Shown: piece by piece, positions 33,301-44,815 of the stretch
How the letters are laid out: every line of letters starts with the position of its first letter
How positions within the stretch are numbered: the first letter of the stretch is position 1
Origin: Pelobates cultripes
Lineage: Eukaryota > Chordata > Amphibia > Anura > Pelobatidae
Assembly (NCBI GenBank): GCA_933207985.1
Contig: OW240917.1
Coordinates: 243,726,028-243,790,027, forward strand
DNA: 64,000 nt
Reading direction: 5' to 3'
Position numbers and translations under genes: made by a program
The notes under the pieces: model-generated
Told to the model about the DNA's origin: nothing
The model's database searches: none
Seen by the model: the letters and a program-made list of their open reading frames with translations, nothing else

Positions 33301-35650
33301 AATTTGGGTCCCCTTGCTATTTCATTGATTTTCTCAAATGGAAGAGTACACCATATATATTTGACTCAAAGAACTGCTAATAATTAAGAGTTTATTGTAA
33401 GTACTATGCCATGTCAGGGCAAGGCAGACCCATTATTATAAATTATATTACAAATGATGAATGGGTCACTGAGCTTATTTTATAATATAGAAATTTGTAG
33501 CCAAGGTCATGTCATGTACATTATATAACAAAACTGCCCAACAAATATTTTTTCTTATTTGTTTATCTGATTATATTTATTATTATTTCATAAGGTTTAC
33601 AGTCTTCTTGTTATCATTACATCATTGTTAATATCAATAAAAATTTTTAATTAAACATGCACTAATTTATTGTTTTTTCTGAAAACCGAAATGTGTTTTT
33701 TTTAAATCTGTATTTTTTTAATTTCTTTTATATGTATTTAATTTTCTCAGGTGGCAGAGGGTGGGTGTGGGGAGGCTGTAGTGATAACGTTGAATTTGGC
33801 GAAAGAATATCCAAACTCTTTGTCGACGGGCTGGAGACTGGACAAGATGCCCGAGCACTAATGAACTTGCATAACAATGAAGCAGGGAGACTTGTAAGTA
33901 CATTTGTATTTAGTACATTTTTGTATTTCTATGATATTTGTTTTATTTGATTGAATTTAAATTGATGTCAGTGCATACTCAGTATCATAGGTTTTTTTTA
34001 ACACAGTTTTCAAATCAAAATATTTCATTTCTACATTGAGTGTATATTTTTTAATATATATATACATATATTTTTATTTTATTTTGTTTTATTTTATTTT
34101 ACTCCCTTTGAGGCTATACTATCTTTTTAAAGGGATTATCATGTTTTAGCAACTCTCTCATGGTGTACCTTATCACAAAGGATTGTCTGAATTGTCAATT
34201 CAAATCTCTTTTATACCTACATAAGCATTTGTTTAAGTTGTTCTACAAACCTTGTGTACACTTAACACCTAAACATTGTTGTGCTTTAAAGGATTAAGTG
34301 TCTACTAGACAGTCACTTTCTCTAGTTAAAGAGGTATTATTTAAAGGGATACTCCAGTCTGACGTGCAGCAGCATATACTCTTAATTAAGGGAAATTCCT
34401 TACACAAAATCTGCCTCAATTTAAATTTAAAAGAATCAATTCATAAAAACAATCTATTTAAGGAAGTCTACTTGCCACACTGAATGTGTTAGAAACAGTG
34501 TTTTTATATTTGTTTGTTGACTAATTTAAGTATATGTTGATATGCATATTTACATATTATGTATCTGTGTACATGTCTACATTTTATTTGTAGCAAATAC
34601 CCTTAGATTACTTAAATGAAAACTCTAAGTAGCATAGCCACTGTAGTGTCTTGGATGCCATGTCTCCCCACCAATGTAAGTGGTTGAACAATTTGAAAAG
34701 GTTTGACTTGTTACCTGGGGTCCATCTGTGATGCAGGGCATATCTCATTGGCTGAGAGCAGTAAGAAGGTTTACTACCTACATTGGGATAGCATCAGGGC
34801 ACTTTTGGCACCATAACCACTACTGCATGCTGTACTGGTTATGGTGCTTGGAGTATTCCTTTAATTTTATGACAATTATTCAATGAACGAAAAATTGTTA
34901 TGATGTTTTACAGCCACCATTTACTAATGTCTGCAACTATTTCTCCCACAATGTGCAACCCAGTCCTTAGCTCACTGATTAATGAATAGGATGCTCAGTT
35001 TGGAAAGTCTTGGTGTATTCATTGCCATATCATGCTATGTGAAAATGTAGATTTTATATTTACACAATTGTATTTCTATTCAAAAGGCTGTAAAATCAAC
35101 TATGAAGAGGACCTGTAAATGCCATGGGGTCTCAGGAAGTTGCAGTGTCCAGACATGCTGGCTGCAACTTGCTGATTTTCGAGACATCGGGAATCATTTA
35201 AAGGTGAAGCACGATCAGGCGCTAAAACTGGAGATGGACAAGAAAAAGATTAGATCTGGCAACAGTGCAGACAACAAGGGAGCCATAGTAGATATCTTCG
35301 GGTCAGTAGCCAGAACCGAACTTGTCTTCTTGGAAGATTCTCCAGATTATTGTTTAAAAAACACAAGCCTTGGTTTACAAGGGACTGAAGGACGCGAATG
35401 CCTCCAAAGTGGAAAGAACTTATCGCAGTGGGAGAGGAGAAGTTGCCGAAGACTTTGTATAGAATGTGGGCTCCGGGTCGAAGAGAGGAAGATCGAGACC
35501 ATTAGTAGCTGTAACTGCAAGTTCCATTGGTGTTGCACAGTCAAATGTGAGCAGTGTAAGCACGTTGTGACAAAGCACTATTGTGCCAAGCGAGAAAAGC
35601 ATTCTGGTAATTCTCACCCAAAAAGAAAGGTCAGAGGACAAAAGAGATGA
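30244..35650 (+). CDS. wnt8a: Wnt8a secreted signalling ligand, complete gene in six coding exons
   Basis: The coding sequence joins 30244-30311, 30413-30446, 30558-30696, 32250-32375, 33751-33893 and 35087-35650. This is 1074 nt, a predicted 357 residues plus stop; the Xenopus Wnt8 I recall is 358. All introns are GT-AG and the phases agree. Residues 1-22 form a hydrophobic signal peptide ending SA before Trp23. The Cys-rich body carries the Wnt lipidation motif CHGVSGSC with the acylated Ser near residue 186, N-glycosylation sequons near N103 and N262, and a C-terminal [16 protein letters not shown] knuckle. Family knowledge: Porcupine attaches palmitoleate to the Ser, and the protein is secreted and binds Frizzled and LRP5/6 to stabilise beta-catenin. 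The EMDK and GNSADN stretch after the lipid motif fits Wnt8a better than Wnt8b. No stop or frameshift is seen, so the gene looks functional. Confidence 0.95.
30413..30446 (+). CDS. wnt8a: wnt8a coding exon 2 (34 bp)
   Basis: This tiny exon completes Trp23 and encodes [11 protein letters not shown], the conserved start of mature Wnt8. The acceptor is ttgtctttgcag and the donor is AAG|gtaatg. It is separated from exon 1 by a 101-bp intron and from exon 3 by a 111-bp intron. Confidence 0.93.
30558..30696 (+). CDS. wnt8a: wnt8a coding exon 3
   Basis: It begins [20 protein letters not shown] and ends GLRS plus one base of the next codon. The acceptor is taaaaag|GCG and the donor is gtaagt. The Wnt N-terminal domain motif [13 protein letters not shown] is present. 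The open frame running into the following intron is read-through and is not part of the protein. Confidence 0.95.
31930..32110. repeat. Palindromic MITE-like repeat in wnt8a intron 3
   Basis: It begins gggttattcaataaagtgtg and ends with the imperfect inverse ttcactttagctaattaaccc. Internal gaattc, aattcatc and similar words repeat in inverted form. Related copies lie at 37188-37379 and about 56355-56512. Confidence 0.6.
32250..32375 (+). CDS. wnt8a: wnt8a coding exon 4
   Basis: It encodes [20 protein letters not shown], then [14 protein letters not shown] and DESRNGRVG. The acceptor is ttggctttcag and the donor is gtgagt. It carries the conserved N-linked sequon NCS near residue 103. Intron 3 upstream is 1553 bp and holds a palindromic MITE. 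Confidence 0.95.
33000..33285. repeat. MITE-like repeat in wnt8a intron 4
   Basis: It contains gattggctgagaggggtcag and a right-end-like ggtgactggagtgttcctttaa. Both words recur, diverged, at the right edge of the window (63650-64000), showing a dispersed TTAA-target family. Confidence 0.55.
33751..33893 (+). CDS. wnt8a: wnt8a coding exon 5
   Basis: It encodes [20 protein letters not shown], then [20 protein letters not shown] and NNEAGRL. The acceptor is ttttctcag and the donor is CTT|gtaagt. This is the conserved central Wnt block with the WGGCSDN signature. Intron 4 before it (1375 bp) and intron 5 after it (1193 bp) both contain MITE-like sequence. Confidence 0.96.
34345..34860. mobile_element. 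TTAA-flanked MITE in wnt8a intron 5
   Basis: Bounded by TTAA at 34341-34344 and 34861-34864. The termini AGGGATACTCCA and TGGAGTATTCCT are inverted at 11 of 12 positions. TTAA duplication with short inverted repeats is typical of piggyBac-type non-autonomous elements. It carries no ORF. It lies wholly within intron 5 and does not touch splice sites. Confidence 0.7.
35087..35650 (+). CDS. wnt8a: wnt8a coding exon 6 (C-terminal, lipidation site and stop)
   Basis: It starts [19 protein letters not shown] after the acceptor tattcaaaag and runs 187 codons to a TGA at 35648-35650. It includes the acylation motif, the CWLQL segment, FLEDSPDYC, the GTEGREC and CGLRVEER blocks and the Cys-rich C-terminal finger. 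The tail is basic and ends RGQKR. Compared with the Xenopus protein I recall, substitutions are mostly conservative. Confidence 0.97.
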   Translation, partial: AVKSTMKRTCKCHGVSGSCSVQTCWLQLADFRDIGNHLKVKHDQALKLEMDKKKIRSGNSADNKGAIVDIFGSVARTELVFLEDSPDYCLKNTSLGLQGTEGRECLQSGKNLSQWERRSCRRLCIECGLRVEERKIETISSCNCKFHWCCTVKCEQCKHVVTKHYCAKREKHSGNSHPKRKVRGQKR

Positions 35651-36267
35651 CCATATGGAGACCTTGTGAAGGAAGGTTTCACTCCATGTTTACAAAGTAG
35701 ACACTTTCGACATATGAAATACTGTCGTTAGTTTGCCCTAATTTATTAACTATTATTGTGCAAAGGTGATAAAGACAAATACCTCTAGTATTAATTATTG
35801 GGTGCTTTAAATGTTTATTGTAAATATGGATTAAGAATCAAACATATGCACTTTTATTTTTTTATGGACTTTGTCTTTGTTTTTATAAGATTATGGTGAG
35901 TCTGCTAATGAAATATGTGTTTTTCTGGTTAGTCAAAATAGGCAACACCACAAAGTACATTTTGCCTATTTTTTGTATTGCTGGGTTATCGTTTACTTTG
36001 GCACGCTAACTGCTGGGAACTTGCTGAGGGTCTCCTGTTACCTCTAAATGATAGACCATATTTTTATTTCTGTATATTAGTTTGAATGTTATTATTTTTA
36101 CTGTGTTATTGTCTTTATTCATAAAGAGTCTTTCAATATTTTTCTCACTCTAAGTGTTTACCTTTTGTGCAATACATAAGTATACATTGTTACGTACAGA
36201 TTTTTAGTCATTGCTGGGGTTTTTTTTCTTAAAAAAAATAATAAATTCTTTGCCAAGATTGAATAAA
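35651..36267 (+). other. wnt8a: wnt8a 3'UTR (inferred)
   Basis: AT-rich sequence after the stop. It contains a Pumilio-type TGTAAATA (35819-35826), a GCACTTT heptamer (35849-35855) matching the miR-427/430 seed target, U-rich stretches, and AATAAA hexamers at 36240-36245 and 36262-36267. The end point is inferred from those hexamers. Confidence 0.5.
36240..36267 (+). promoter_or_regulatory. wnt8a: Candidate wnt8a polyadenylation signals (two AATAAA)
   Basis: AATAAA at 36240-36245 and 36262-36267 are the first canonical hexamers found after the stop, about 590-610 nt downstream. Confidence 0.45.
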
Positions 36268-37187
36268 ACAATTGTCAATTAAAAACCAAGCCCAATAATC
36301 ACTAGAGCATGTCATAGTGTTTTTAAGGCAAGGATTTATTAGGTAAGCCCTCCCAGTTTCTTTCAAATAATTTTCAAGCAGTTTAACAAAAAATTGAGGA
36401 ATACTTGGAATCAAATGTCAGGGAATTGGTGTCAGTTTAGCCTTGCCCCTGGTTCATGAACCTTTTTCTGTAACTGCCCAGAAATATCATTAAATAAGTT
36501 ACATAGAATCTTTATGATTTTCTGTTGACGGGTTAATATTCTAGAGACTCTGATTCAAAAGTTCCAAGTTATGCCAACTGATGCTCAACTGGTTTTCAAC
36601 TGTCTAATGCTTCACTGCGTGACAAATCGCATTTGTACTACTCATGCACGCTGATGAGGGAATTTGCAATCTATAGAACCTTTTCAAGCCACAGGGTTCA
36701 AGGTTCTGTTCTTGATGGAGTCAACTCAGATTTTCCATTTCTGAGGATAATAAAGTCCCATTGGATAGTAATAATATCTACACCCCAGGACACAAAAACA
36801 AGAGAACATTATTTGTGATTACTAAATTGTTAAATTGTACATGTCAGGTTTTAGGAAGACTATAAGCGTTTCATGTGGACATGGCTCAAATGTGAAGACT
36901 CTGTACAATCTCAACTTAATGAAACATGTTTATGTAAAATTTCATATCTCCAAAAACAAGCAGTCTCAATCGGAGAGACCATATTTTTCAAGGTAAAACT
37001 GTAGCAATTTAGGAGGAAACTAATGTTGATTCGTCCTAAGGCTTTGTTCATTAATCAATATACTTAAAACTGAATTTGCGAACAGTAATTGAGTTGGAGA
37101 ATTTTATCGACTGTTTCGGCATATATACAAATTCAGTTTTTAATTCACAAAACCCATTGTTTAATTAATAGATTGTTTGATTACCAG
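36268..37187. other. Non-coding downstream of wnt8a
   Basis: Nothing recognised; the 61-codon frames have no signature. Confidence 0.5.
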
Positions 37188-37379
37188 CTGGGTAATTTAC
37201 GAAAGTGGGAATTGTTGAGAATTCAAAGTGAATTTAAAATTTAAGGTCAAAATAGCTGAGTTGGAAAACTTCTCCTAGTTAACAAAGCTTCCACGTCAGC
37301 TTTCTTTTTCCTTAAATTTGAAATTCACTTCAAATTTACTTTGAATTCCTTACAATTCTCACTTTAGTAAATAACCCAG
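37188..37379. repeat. Palindromic MITE-like element
   Basis: ctgggtaatttacgaaagtg at the left pairs with ctttagtaaataacccag at the right. The arms extend about 60 bp each (gaattcaaagtgaattt versus aaatttactttgaattc). Confidence 0.8.
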
Positions 37380-39334
37380 TGGATCTATACAGTTTTGGTA
37401 TTTTTATGGTAAGTGAATTTTCAGAAAACAGACAAAAAAACAACTAGTCAAAATTATCATCAGTCCTATTTCTGTGTAAAATAAAATCTGCAGTGTTTAT
37501 TCAGTCAACACCAAAATTGTAGTAAATTCTTGATCAATTTGCACAATTTAGGCCAAACTAAACACAAGAGTCCACATGGAGAATTTGTACACATCTATTA
37601 TTTTTGCCTAATGTGGTTTTCAATTCCCTACAATCCAGTGTTTATTGAATAAACCTCAATGTTTTTGTTGCACCCAGCAAATAAGATAACAGGTGACGAG
37701 TATGTTCTAAGCATCATTTTTTTTTCCATTTATTGATTGTACTTATTGGACTCATGGTTGGGTAACTGGAGTCTCATAATATTCTGAGCCTTAAAGAAAT
37801 CACAACACCTGCAGTGCCATTTGTATTGTGTTCTCTAGAGCTTCACCACAGAGTCCTGAGTTATATAGAGAATCCCACCATTCGTTATTGATCTGCTCGA
37901 TGCCCCCAGTCTCCTGTCAAGAGTAATTGTTAAAAACATCCTTTTGTGACAGCATTGACACTAGTGATGTATTGACACAGCAGTGTCTCGGGGGACCTCA
38001 GACCACCTTGCTTAGGGCAACCATAGGCCCTGTGGATTGGTCGAGCCTGGAGCTATAATGTCATTATTGTCTTCCTTCTTCCAACCCTACAATGAAAACC
38101 CCAGCATGTTAAGGCTATTCAAATAACTAAAGGGTTTAGTCCTTTGATATGCAAAAAATCGTATGCTTGTAATTGACTCATTATACCAACACCTCTCTAT
38201 AAACCTTTGAACCTACACATATACTCTAAACTAGTAAAACTCCCCCCCTGCTATGCCTTATCCCAAACCTGGTGATGCCATTGGTAAATCATTTCCTTCA
38301 AGTATAGATTTCCACTGCAGTTTGTCCTACATCCTTTGCTTTCATAAATAACCTTTAATGCATAAATATGACATACATAAGATATGAGTGCATACAGTTC
38401 TGTTAGAAATTAATCTTTTTCAAACTACTAATATATATTTAGTAGTTTTTTTTTCCAACATACCTAGTTAGCTTGTACGTGATAACGTAATTAAAAAATA
38501 AATGGATCTAGGAGCCAAATGGCTAACACTATGTATCCATTAATTGAATAGGGTTTGCATCACCTGTTTAGCTTTCAATGACCAAAGACATTTTGCAACT
38601 ACACTACAAAAAAACACTGTTATCTGTCTTTCAAAGATAATTGGACAAAAGGTTTTTTTTCTGCAGATACAGATTGTTTAGTAAGGTTTTTGTATGTTTT
38701 AAAATAATCACGGTTTTAAAATAATCTTGAGACAAGCATGGTTTAATACAATTCACATATAGAAAGGCACTGGCTTTTTAATTAGATCACTGACATAGCA
38801 CTAGAAGGGCTGAATAAATTGACTAGTTTTATCTAATAATCTTTCCCGCGAACTGTAGTTTGCAAGCTCGTGTGAATTAGACACTCCTTTTTTTTATTGT
38901 CCAGGTTGTCTAAATATTTAATGTCACCATTATGTGCATTCAGTCTGTCAATATGGTGGGATATATATCTACTTGAAAAGTAACTGTTAATCTCAGATCA
39001 CTGGGATAAAAACATTCAAGTGCTTTTGAAATAAAATTAATAAAAAAATTTTTAAAAAATCTAGCTTTGCCTGCATTGATATATAAAGGTAAAGATGGAT
39101 TAAAGTAAAACAAAAAAACAAACAGCAAAAAAATGGTTTATATATTTTAAAAAAGGTAAAAACTGAGAAAACAAAGTTTCACTTTCTTTTTTATTTTTTT
39201 TAAAAATACCTCATTGGATATGTTAAACGTGGCATAATTTGCACCTGTCAACATGAATAAAAAAAAAAAAAACACTTTTCATAAAACATTGGTTTTTGGT
39301 TAGATTAACCTTTGAAAAAAATAAAATATGAATG
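37380..39334. other. Non-coding; diverged palindromic-repeat fragments
   Basis: 37480-37660 resembles a decayed copy of the 37188-37379 family. The rest is AT-rich with A and T tracts and no gene signal. Confidence 0.45.
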
Positions 39335-39930
39335 CTAAATTTGGCCAGGGTTTGTGATTAAGTGGCTACTAAAATACACTGGACATACACCATTTTGAAT
39401 ACCCTGGGATGTCTACTTTTTCAAATGGTATGTCATGATGGGGGTAATTTCCATTCCTGGGCTGCTATACGGTCTCAAAGGCAACATAGCCATTCTGGCA
39501 AATTTCAATGTGTATAAACTGAAAAGGGGAATGTGCTACATTTGACCCTGCAAGTTTCCCAAACCCCTTAAAACCTGTACATGGGGGTACTCTTGTGCTC
39601 GTGAGACATCGCTGAACACAAATATGTGTTTTTTTGCAATAAAAGCCAACTGTATTATGACATTTAGAGTTAAATTGCTACCCAGAACTAAGAAAATAAA
39701 ATTTCTTCATTTCTCACACTGTTTCAGTTTTTAGTCATATAAAATTATGTTTCATACATAAATATTTGATGTAAAATGAAAGCCCTGTTTCTTCTGAACA
39801 AATTGTTATATAAAATAATTAATTTGAAAGGTGAATTATGGTTGAAAATACATATAGTCAAATTCTAGGTTTTGTTTACGTTTTTTTTAAACAAAACTTG
39901 TACAATTGCCTCTGTCATAAAGGGGTCAAT
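39335..39930. repeat. Half copy of the palindromic TTAA-target family
   Basis: ggccagggtttgtgattaag, ggtctcaaaggcaacatagc and a right end cataaaggggtcaa follow the right half of copy B (16045-16609). The opposite arm is missing. Confidence 0.75.
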
Positions 39931-39949
39931 TTAGTAATTCTGGTGCAGT

Positions 39950-40330
39950 ATCTTCATTGTAATCGTCAGTGTTTACATTTGAGATATAAGGACACCTTTA
40001 TGGGATCTCACTAAGACAGCAACTAGAGTTACTTCCTGTTGAGATCCTGAAATCTGTACAGGTCCGATGTTCGGTGTCTTCACACTCTGCATGAAGACAC
40101 TGAATGCTTTCCATAGAGATGCTTTGAGCTAATGCATTTCTATAACGAGATGCTGATTGTCGGAGTGCAGCAATTGCCGTGCATGCGTAGTAGCCTCTCT
40201 GTGTTTTCCTATGGTAAAGCATTGGATTGGCTGAGTTGATTGTCCTTGATGATATCGATCAGCCAGGGGCAGAGCATCTTCTGCAGCGAGATGGCGTGGC
40301 ACTTTACAAAAAAGTTTTAAAATATCCAAT
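39950..40330. repeat. MITE-interior-like repeat
   Basis: gtcttcacactctgcatgaa and cctatggtaaagcattggat are words shared with the interiors at 7610-7690 and 21980-22010. Confidence 0.5.
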
Positions 40331-42180
40331 CAACCTCGAACCTGGCACCATTTTGGCAAAAATAATACATAATTTCACTTCTGATGAGCAGTGTATTAGA
40401 GTAAAATACTGTATGCTTCTTGTGCTATGTCTGTCTCTTGTCTATTTCGAATTTGTTTGGGGCTAACAGATTGTCAAATAAGTAGGGGCCAGACTAGCTT
40501 ACTTCAATTTTAATAATTTGGATGATGTAGGAAAAAAAAAATCTGTTTTAGCTACCAATTTACTAATATACTTCTCTTTTCTTTTGATTGAGCTATATAT
40601 GAGGCACCCTAGTGGCACATTTTGAGAATACAAGTGCATGATTGTTGGCTTAAATGTACAATAGACCCCCCATGGATACCCTCTGTAAATGAAAGCTAAT
40701 TATTTTAATTGAGATCAGTTTGAAATTTTATTTTTCTTTGGTTGATTATTCACAGTCAGAGCAGTATGATATCTTTGTTTTTTTTATTTCTCTTTTGTGG
40801 CATCTGATACTATTTCGACTAAGCCAAGAGTATTAATTTAACAACCATTGGTAAATAATAGTTACAAAATAAACTATTGACACTTTTATGAGTAATATTT
40901 TTTTGTTGGGAACACTATATAGATTCAGACTAACAACAAAAATTTTCTTAAAGTTGTATATCTCCCCCAAATTCCTTACACAGGTTCTTGATTTGATAGA
41001 TGATGTTTGATTTCGGGACTCCAGCATCCAAACTACTTCATTAGATGGTTTTAGCAACCTAACATCACTACCTAGTTTACTCCTTATTGACCAGCAAGTT
41101 GTGTCCATATGCATATTTTCCAACTGAACCTGGGTATAATGGTAAATGTCACCGATCAACATAGTTTGTTGATTGGGGACAATACATACACTGATGTTGC
41201 ACATAGTAAGCTCAAGGGATGGAATCCATGGCATAAAACTTTAGAAGTGCTCAGCGCATGGTCTGCACTCAGTGGGGTCAATGAGAGCATCTATCAGTCA
41301 GGCTGGTGTGCACACCCAACTGACATGCCTTTTTCAAAGTGTAAAAGTGGCCAGGTCTTGTGTCAATGAATGATGCATGGGTTGAGAGCTTGGTATCAAT
41401 CATTCTACTTGGGTACAAAGACAACACCAGACAGTTTTGCTGACATCATCCAAGAGTAGTGCGAGTCTGAACTCATGTATTTATACCTAAATTTTATATT
41501 ACACAACCGTATTACAGTGCTCACCCCAAGGTTGATTAGTTTGTAAGGTTTAAAAAGAACACCCATTTCTGTCTCATTAGAGGTTTTGTCTTGAAGCTGA
41601 AAACAAAGACTTGAATTCATAGGATAGGAGTTTGCCTTGATGTCAGATAAGCATATATTTGACTGGGCATTGTGTTGTGCTAAAATACTCTGTTATTTAA
41701 AAGTATGTTGGGGTTTTGGATAGTTGGCAGTAACCATTTCTTATTTTGATCAGTCGCAGGATTCTGCACCAAAGTTAGTCATCGTCCAGCCTTCCCGACC
41801 TTTGGTCTGAGTTTTTACTACCAGATTTTCTTCCTTGGAGTTGTTATTCTGGTACTTATGTTTTTTTTAAATAATGTTTTTGTAAGGCAATATATCTATC
41901 TGCATCTTTATACACAGATGTATTTATGAAAACCTTGCTTCTATGCACTTGGAAACTGTAAGGACAAACAGAAAAAAAGAGACAAAACAGTTGGGTTAAG
42001 TAATGTAAAGATGGATTAGCTATAAAGAAAAGTTAGTGTTGATGTTAGAAGGCAGCACCCAGGAGCCATGCCTTCATTTCCTTTTGAAATGATTTCCCGT
42101 TGTTCTGATGTCTCAGAAGATGACATTTCGGAGGTGTGCAATCTGCACGAATAGGGATCAGTCTCCTCTTTCTGCATTCT
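40331..42180. other. Non-coding, nothing recognised
   Basis: Frames at 40833-41234 (minus) and 41109-41369 (plus) overlap and show no family signature. Confidence 0.5.
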
Positions 42181-42620
42181 TAATGAGACACTCCATACAC
42201 CTTAAGCAGTTTAGCTTACTGAAGTGCTGCATGTGTGAAGAGTGTGTCATCTTTTTTTAAAAACTGCAGAATTCAATAGAAATTGGCACCTTTATAAATT
42301 AATCTTGTTAACCCACCTTACTGTTAATTGACTGTCATTTCCTGTTTGCTTAGCTCAGTGGAACTAAACTCAAGAGGAAGCAACTGCCCAGAGCACCTGC
42401 CTTGCAAAGACTTCTCATTGAGCTGCACGTGGGAGCTCTGTGATTGGACAGTCACAGAAAGTCTGGGCGGGGTTAGAATGGGAGGGCTTGGAAAGAATGC
42501 AGACAAGAGAACTGCAGTTATTGCTAGTTGGTTTTAGATATAAACTCAATGAAAAAATGCATAATTAAATGCATATATGTTTTATTGGTGGTATATCTTC
42601 TAAATTGTTAATATACACAC
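42181..42620. repeat. MITE-like repeat, family shared with 10030-10335
   Basis: Begins gagacactccatacacc and contains agggcttggaaagaatgcag and ttttagatata in common with the 10-kb copy. Confidence 0.6.
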
Positions 42621-43112
42621 ACACTCACATAAATATATATATATATATATATTATGCCAAATTGTGGCATCTTGCCTATTGGATTAATACGGCTAATCCA
42701 ATCTACACTATATATATTTTTTTTTCATTGGTACTTTACATTGCTTGACCTTGATGAATGTACTGAAATACCCCAACTTAACGCCCCAAAAAGTGCTAGG
42801 TCAAAGCAATCAAATGAAATTAAAATACAATTTAGCTTATAAAGTAACAGTTTCCCAGGGTGGCCTTCCCAGATGGAGACCACATGAAACAAAGCCGAAA
42901 AAGTATAAAACAGAGTGATACAGCTGTATAAACTAAAAGTATAAAATTAAAAATACATAGTGTGATACTGTGTAACCTAAAAGATAGGCACGGTATTCAT
43001 TTAGTAATTGATTTATTACTATATTTTTTACTATAATTAATTTATTATTATACTTAAGGTTCTGATTGTGATATCTTATTGTACATAAAGCGTGTCTGTG
43101 ATGATACCATGC
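42621..43112. other. Non-coding; TA microsatellite
   Basis: (TA)n at 42634-42651. Nothing else recognised. Confidence 0.5.
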
Positions 43113-44815
43113 AAGTTTTGTAATACTTAAAAACTAAACTAGAAAATGGGGTCACATACATTTTTCTCCTTAATGGGGGTTAACCCCCTAGTGAAAATAA
43201 TTTCACCAAAAAAGTACAAAAGGCAATAGGAGAGCAGCAGAATAAAGGATTATGATAAAATATCCTCAAGAGTGGGTTTCCCTACTAGTACCGAGAAATA
43301 GGAAAATTAACCCAAAGAAAGGGGGGAGTACATAACGAAAAAAGTGCAACCTCAATAAATGTTTAAAACGTAACTTTTAATAGAAACAGTCATAAAGGAG
43401 GTGAGAAAAACCTGGGAGACAAATAGTTAAAATGTGAGTGTTGGTGGAAAGAAATACCCACCAAGTCTGTCTGAGACTAATTTCAGGATAGCCTTATAAG
43501 CTGTGAATGAAAAGGCCCACTATGATACAAAATCTAAGTCTCAATAGGTTAAATTTGTGCTTATCAGAGACAAGGGGCTATTGTAAACCCAATTGTACAG
43601 ATGGCTAGCTGTCTAAACTGTGTGTATAAGCCACAGTGACCGCAGGTCTGAGATCAAGGTTTTGACCACACTAGGTATTTAGGCAAAGTCTCAGCTCGGT
43701 AGTAAAGATACATATAAACATATAAAAACATTTGCAAATGGATCACATGCCATAACCTGTTTTTCACGTTTGATAGTGTGCCAGGGTTACAATGTGTACA
43801 GGGAAATGGGCTACTAAACTAGCGATATCAATTGCTAAAAAAATACTGCGAATTCTTAACCTGTTTGTGGAAAAGCGGTTTAGTCCACGTATATCGGGAT
43901 TATGGTCTAAGCGGTGATCACAATGATGATAAATTGTGACTGTGAAAGATGATGTTTTCTATTGCAGGTAAGAAGACAATGCCAACAATATATATGTGCT
44001 GTGCCCGCTATTTTTTGTAGTTGAAAGGGAGGTCTGGGCAAGGTAACTGAAGTGTATAGTAGAGTTATTCCCTGGCAGGAGCCCTTTCATACACGTTAGA
44101 AACCGTATATCTTGTTTCCGACTATGCACGTAAGTTAATGTTAGTCGGTAAACGTTGCATAATATAGGGGAAGTCTAGTTGATACACTGCAGAAAAGATG
44201 TTCTAAAATAATTCTGCCGGTGTCTAGGGGAAGGAGTGAGATAGTATTCTTATGTCCCTATGAGATTCTGCCCTATACACTTGTGCCTTCGAGGGCACCC
44301 CTTAATAGAAACCTGTATAAGCCCTCAAACTCTGGATAAGAGCACCTCCCACCACGACCCTGCAAGGAAAAGCTGTAATCAAGGTCCAAGTGTTTAAAAC
44401 ACTAAACTGCTGCTAGGTAAGAACACTCAGGTAGTAGCATCGTGTTGACACAATGTGATGTGTCCGAGGTTTTAAAACCCGCTCAGGCAAGTTCAGCCGC
44501 GATTGTTGCTGCGGAGGCTAGTATCCTAGCCTGGAGCGAGCATCGATAGATATCTGTCTCAGACAGACTTGGTGGGTTGTTCTTTCCACCTACACAAACT
44601 TTTTAACTATTCGTCACCAAGGTTTTCCTCACCTCATTTATGTTTGTTTCTAAGCAAAGTTAAGTTTTAAACATTTATTGAGGTTGTACTCCCCCCTTTC
44701 TTTGGATTAATTTTCCTGTTTCTCAGTACTAGTAGGGAAACCCACTCTTGAGGATATTTTATCGCAATCCTATTTTCTGCTGCTCTCCTATTGCCTTTTG
44801 TAAGTTTTGTAATAC
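43113..44815. mobile_element. Foldback element with long inverted repeats and putative 14-bp duplication
   Basis: Arms of about 265 bp at 43214-43487 and 44540-44805 are inverted copies at close to 90 percent by eye (acaaaaggcaataggagagc, atatcctcaagagtgggttt and ccaccaagtctgtctgaga each recur in reverse complement). The unique centre is about 1.05 kb. The 14-mer aagttttgtaatac occurs directly at 43113-43126 and 44802-44815, so the insertion would be 43127-44801. No coding capacity. The left arm begins about 90 bp inside the left duplicate, so the element is asymmetric. Confidence 0.75.
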
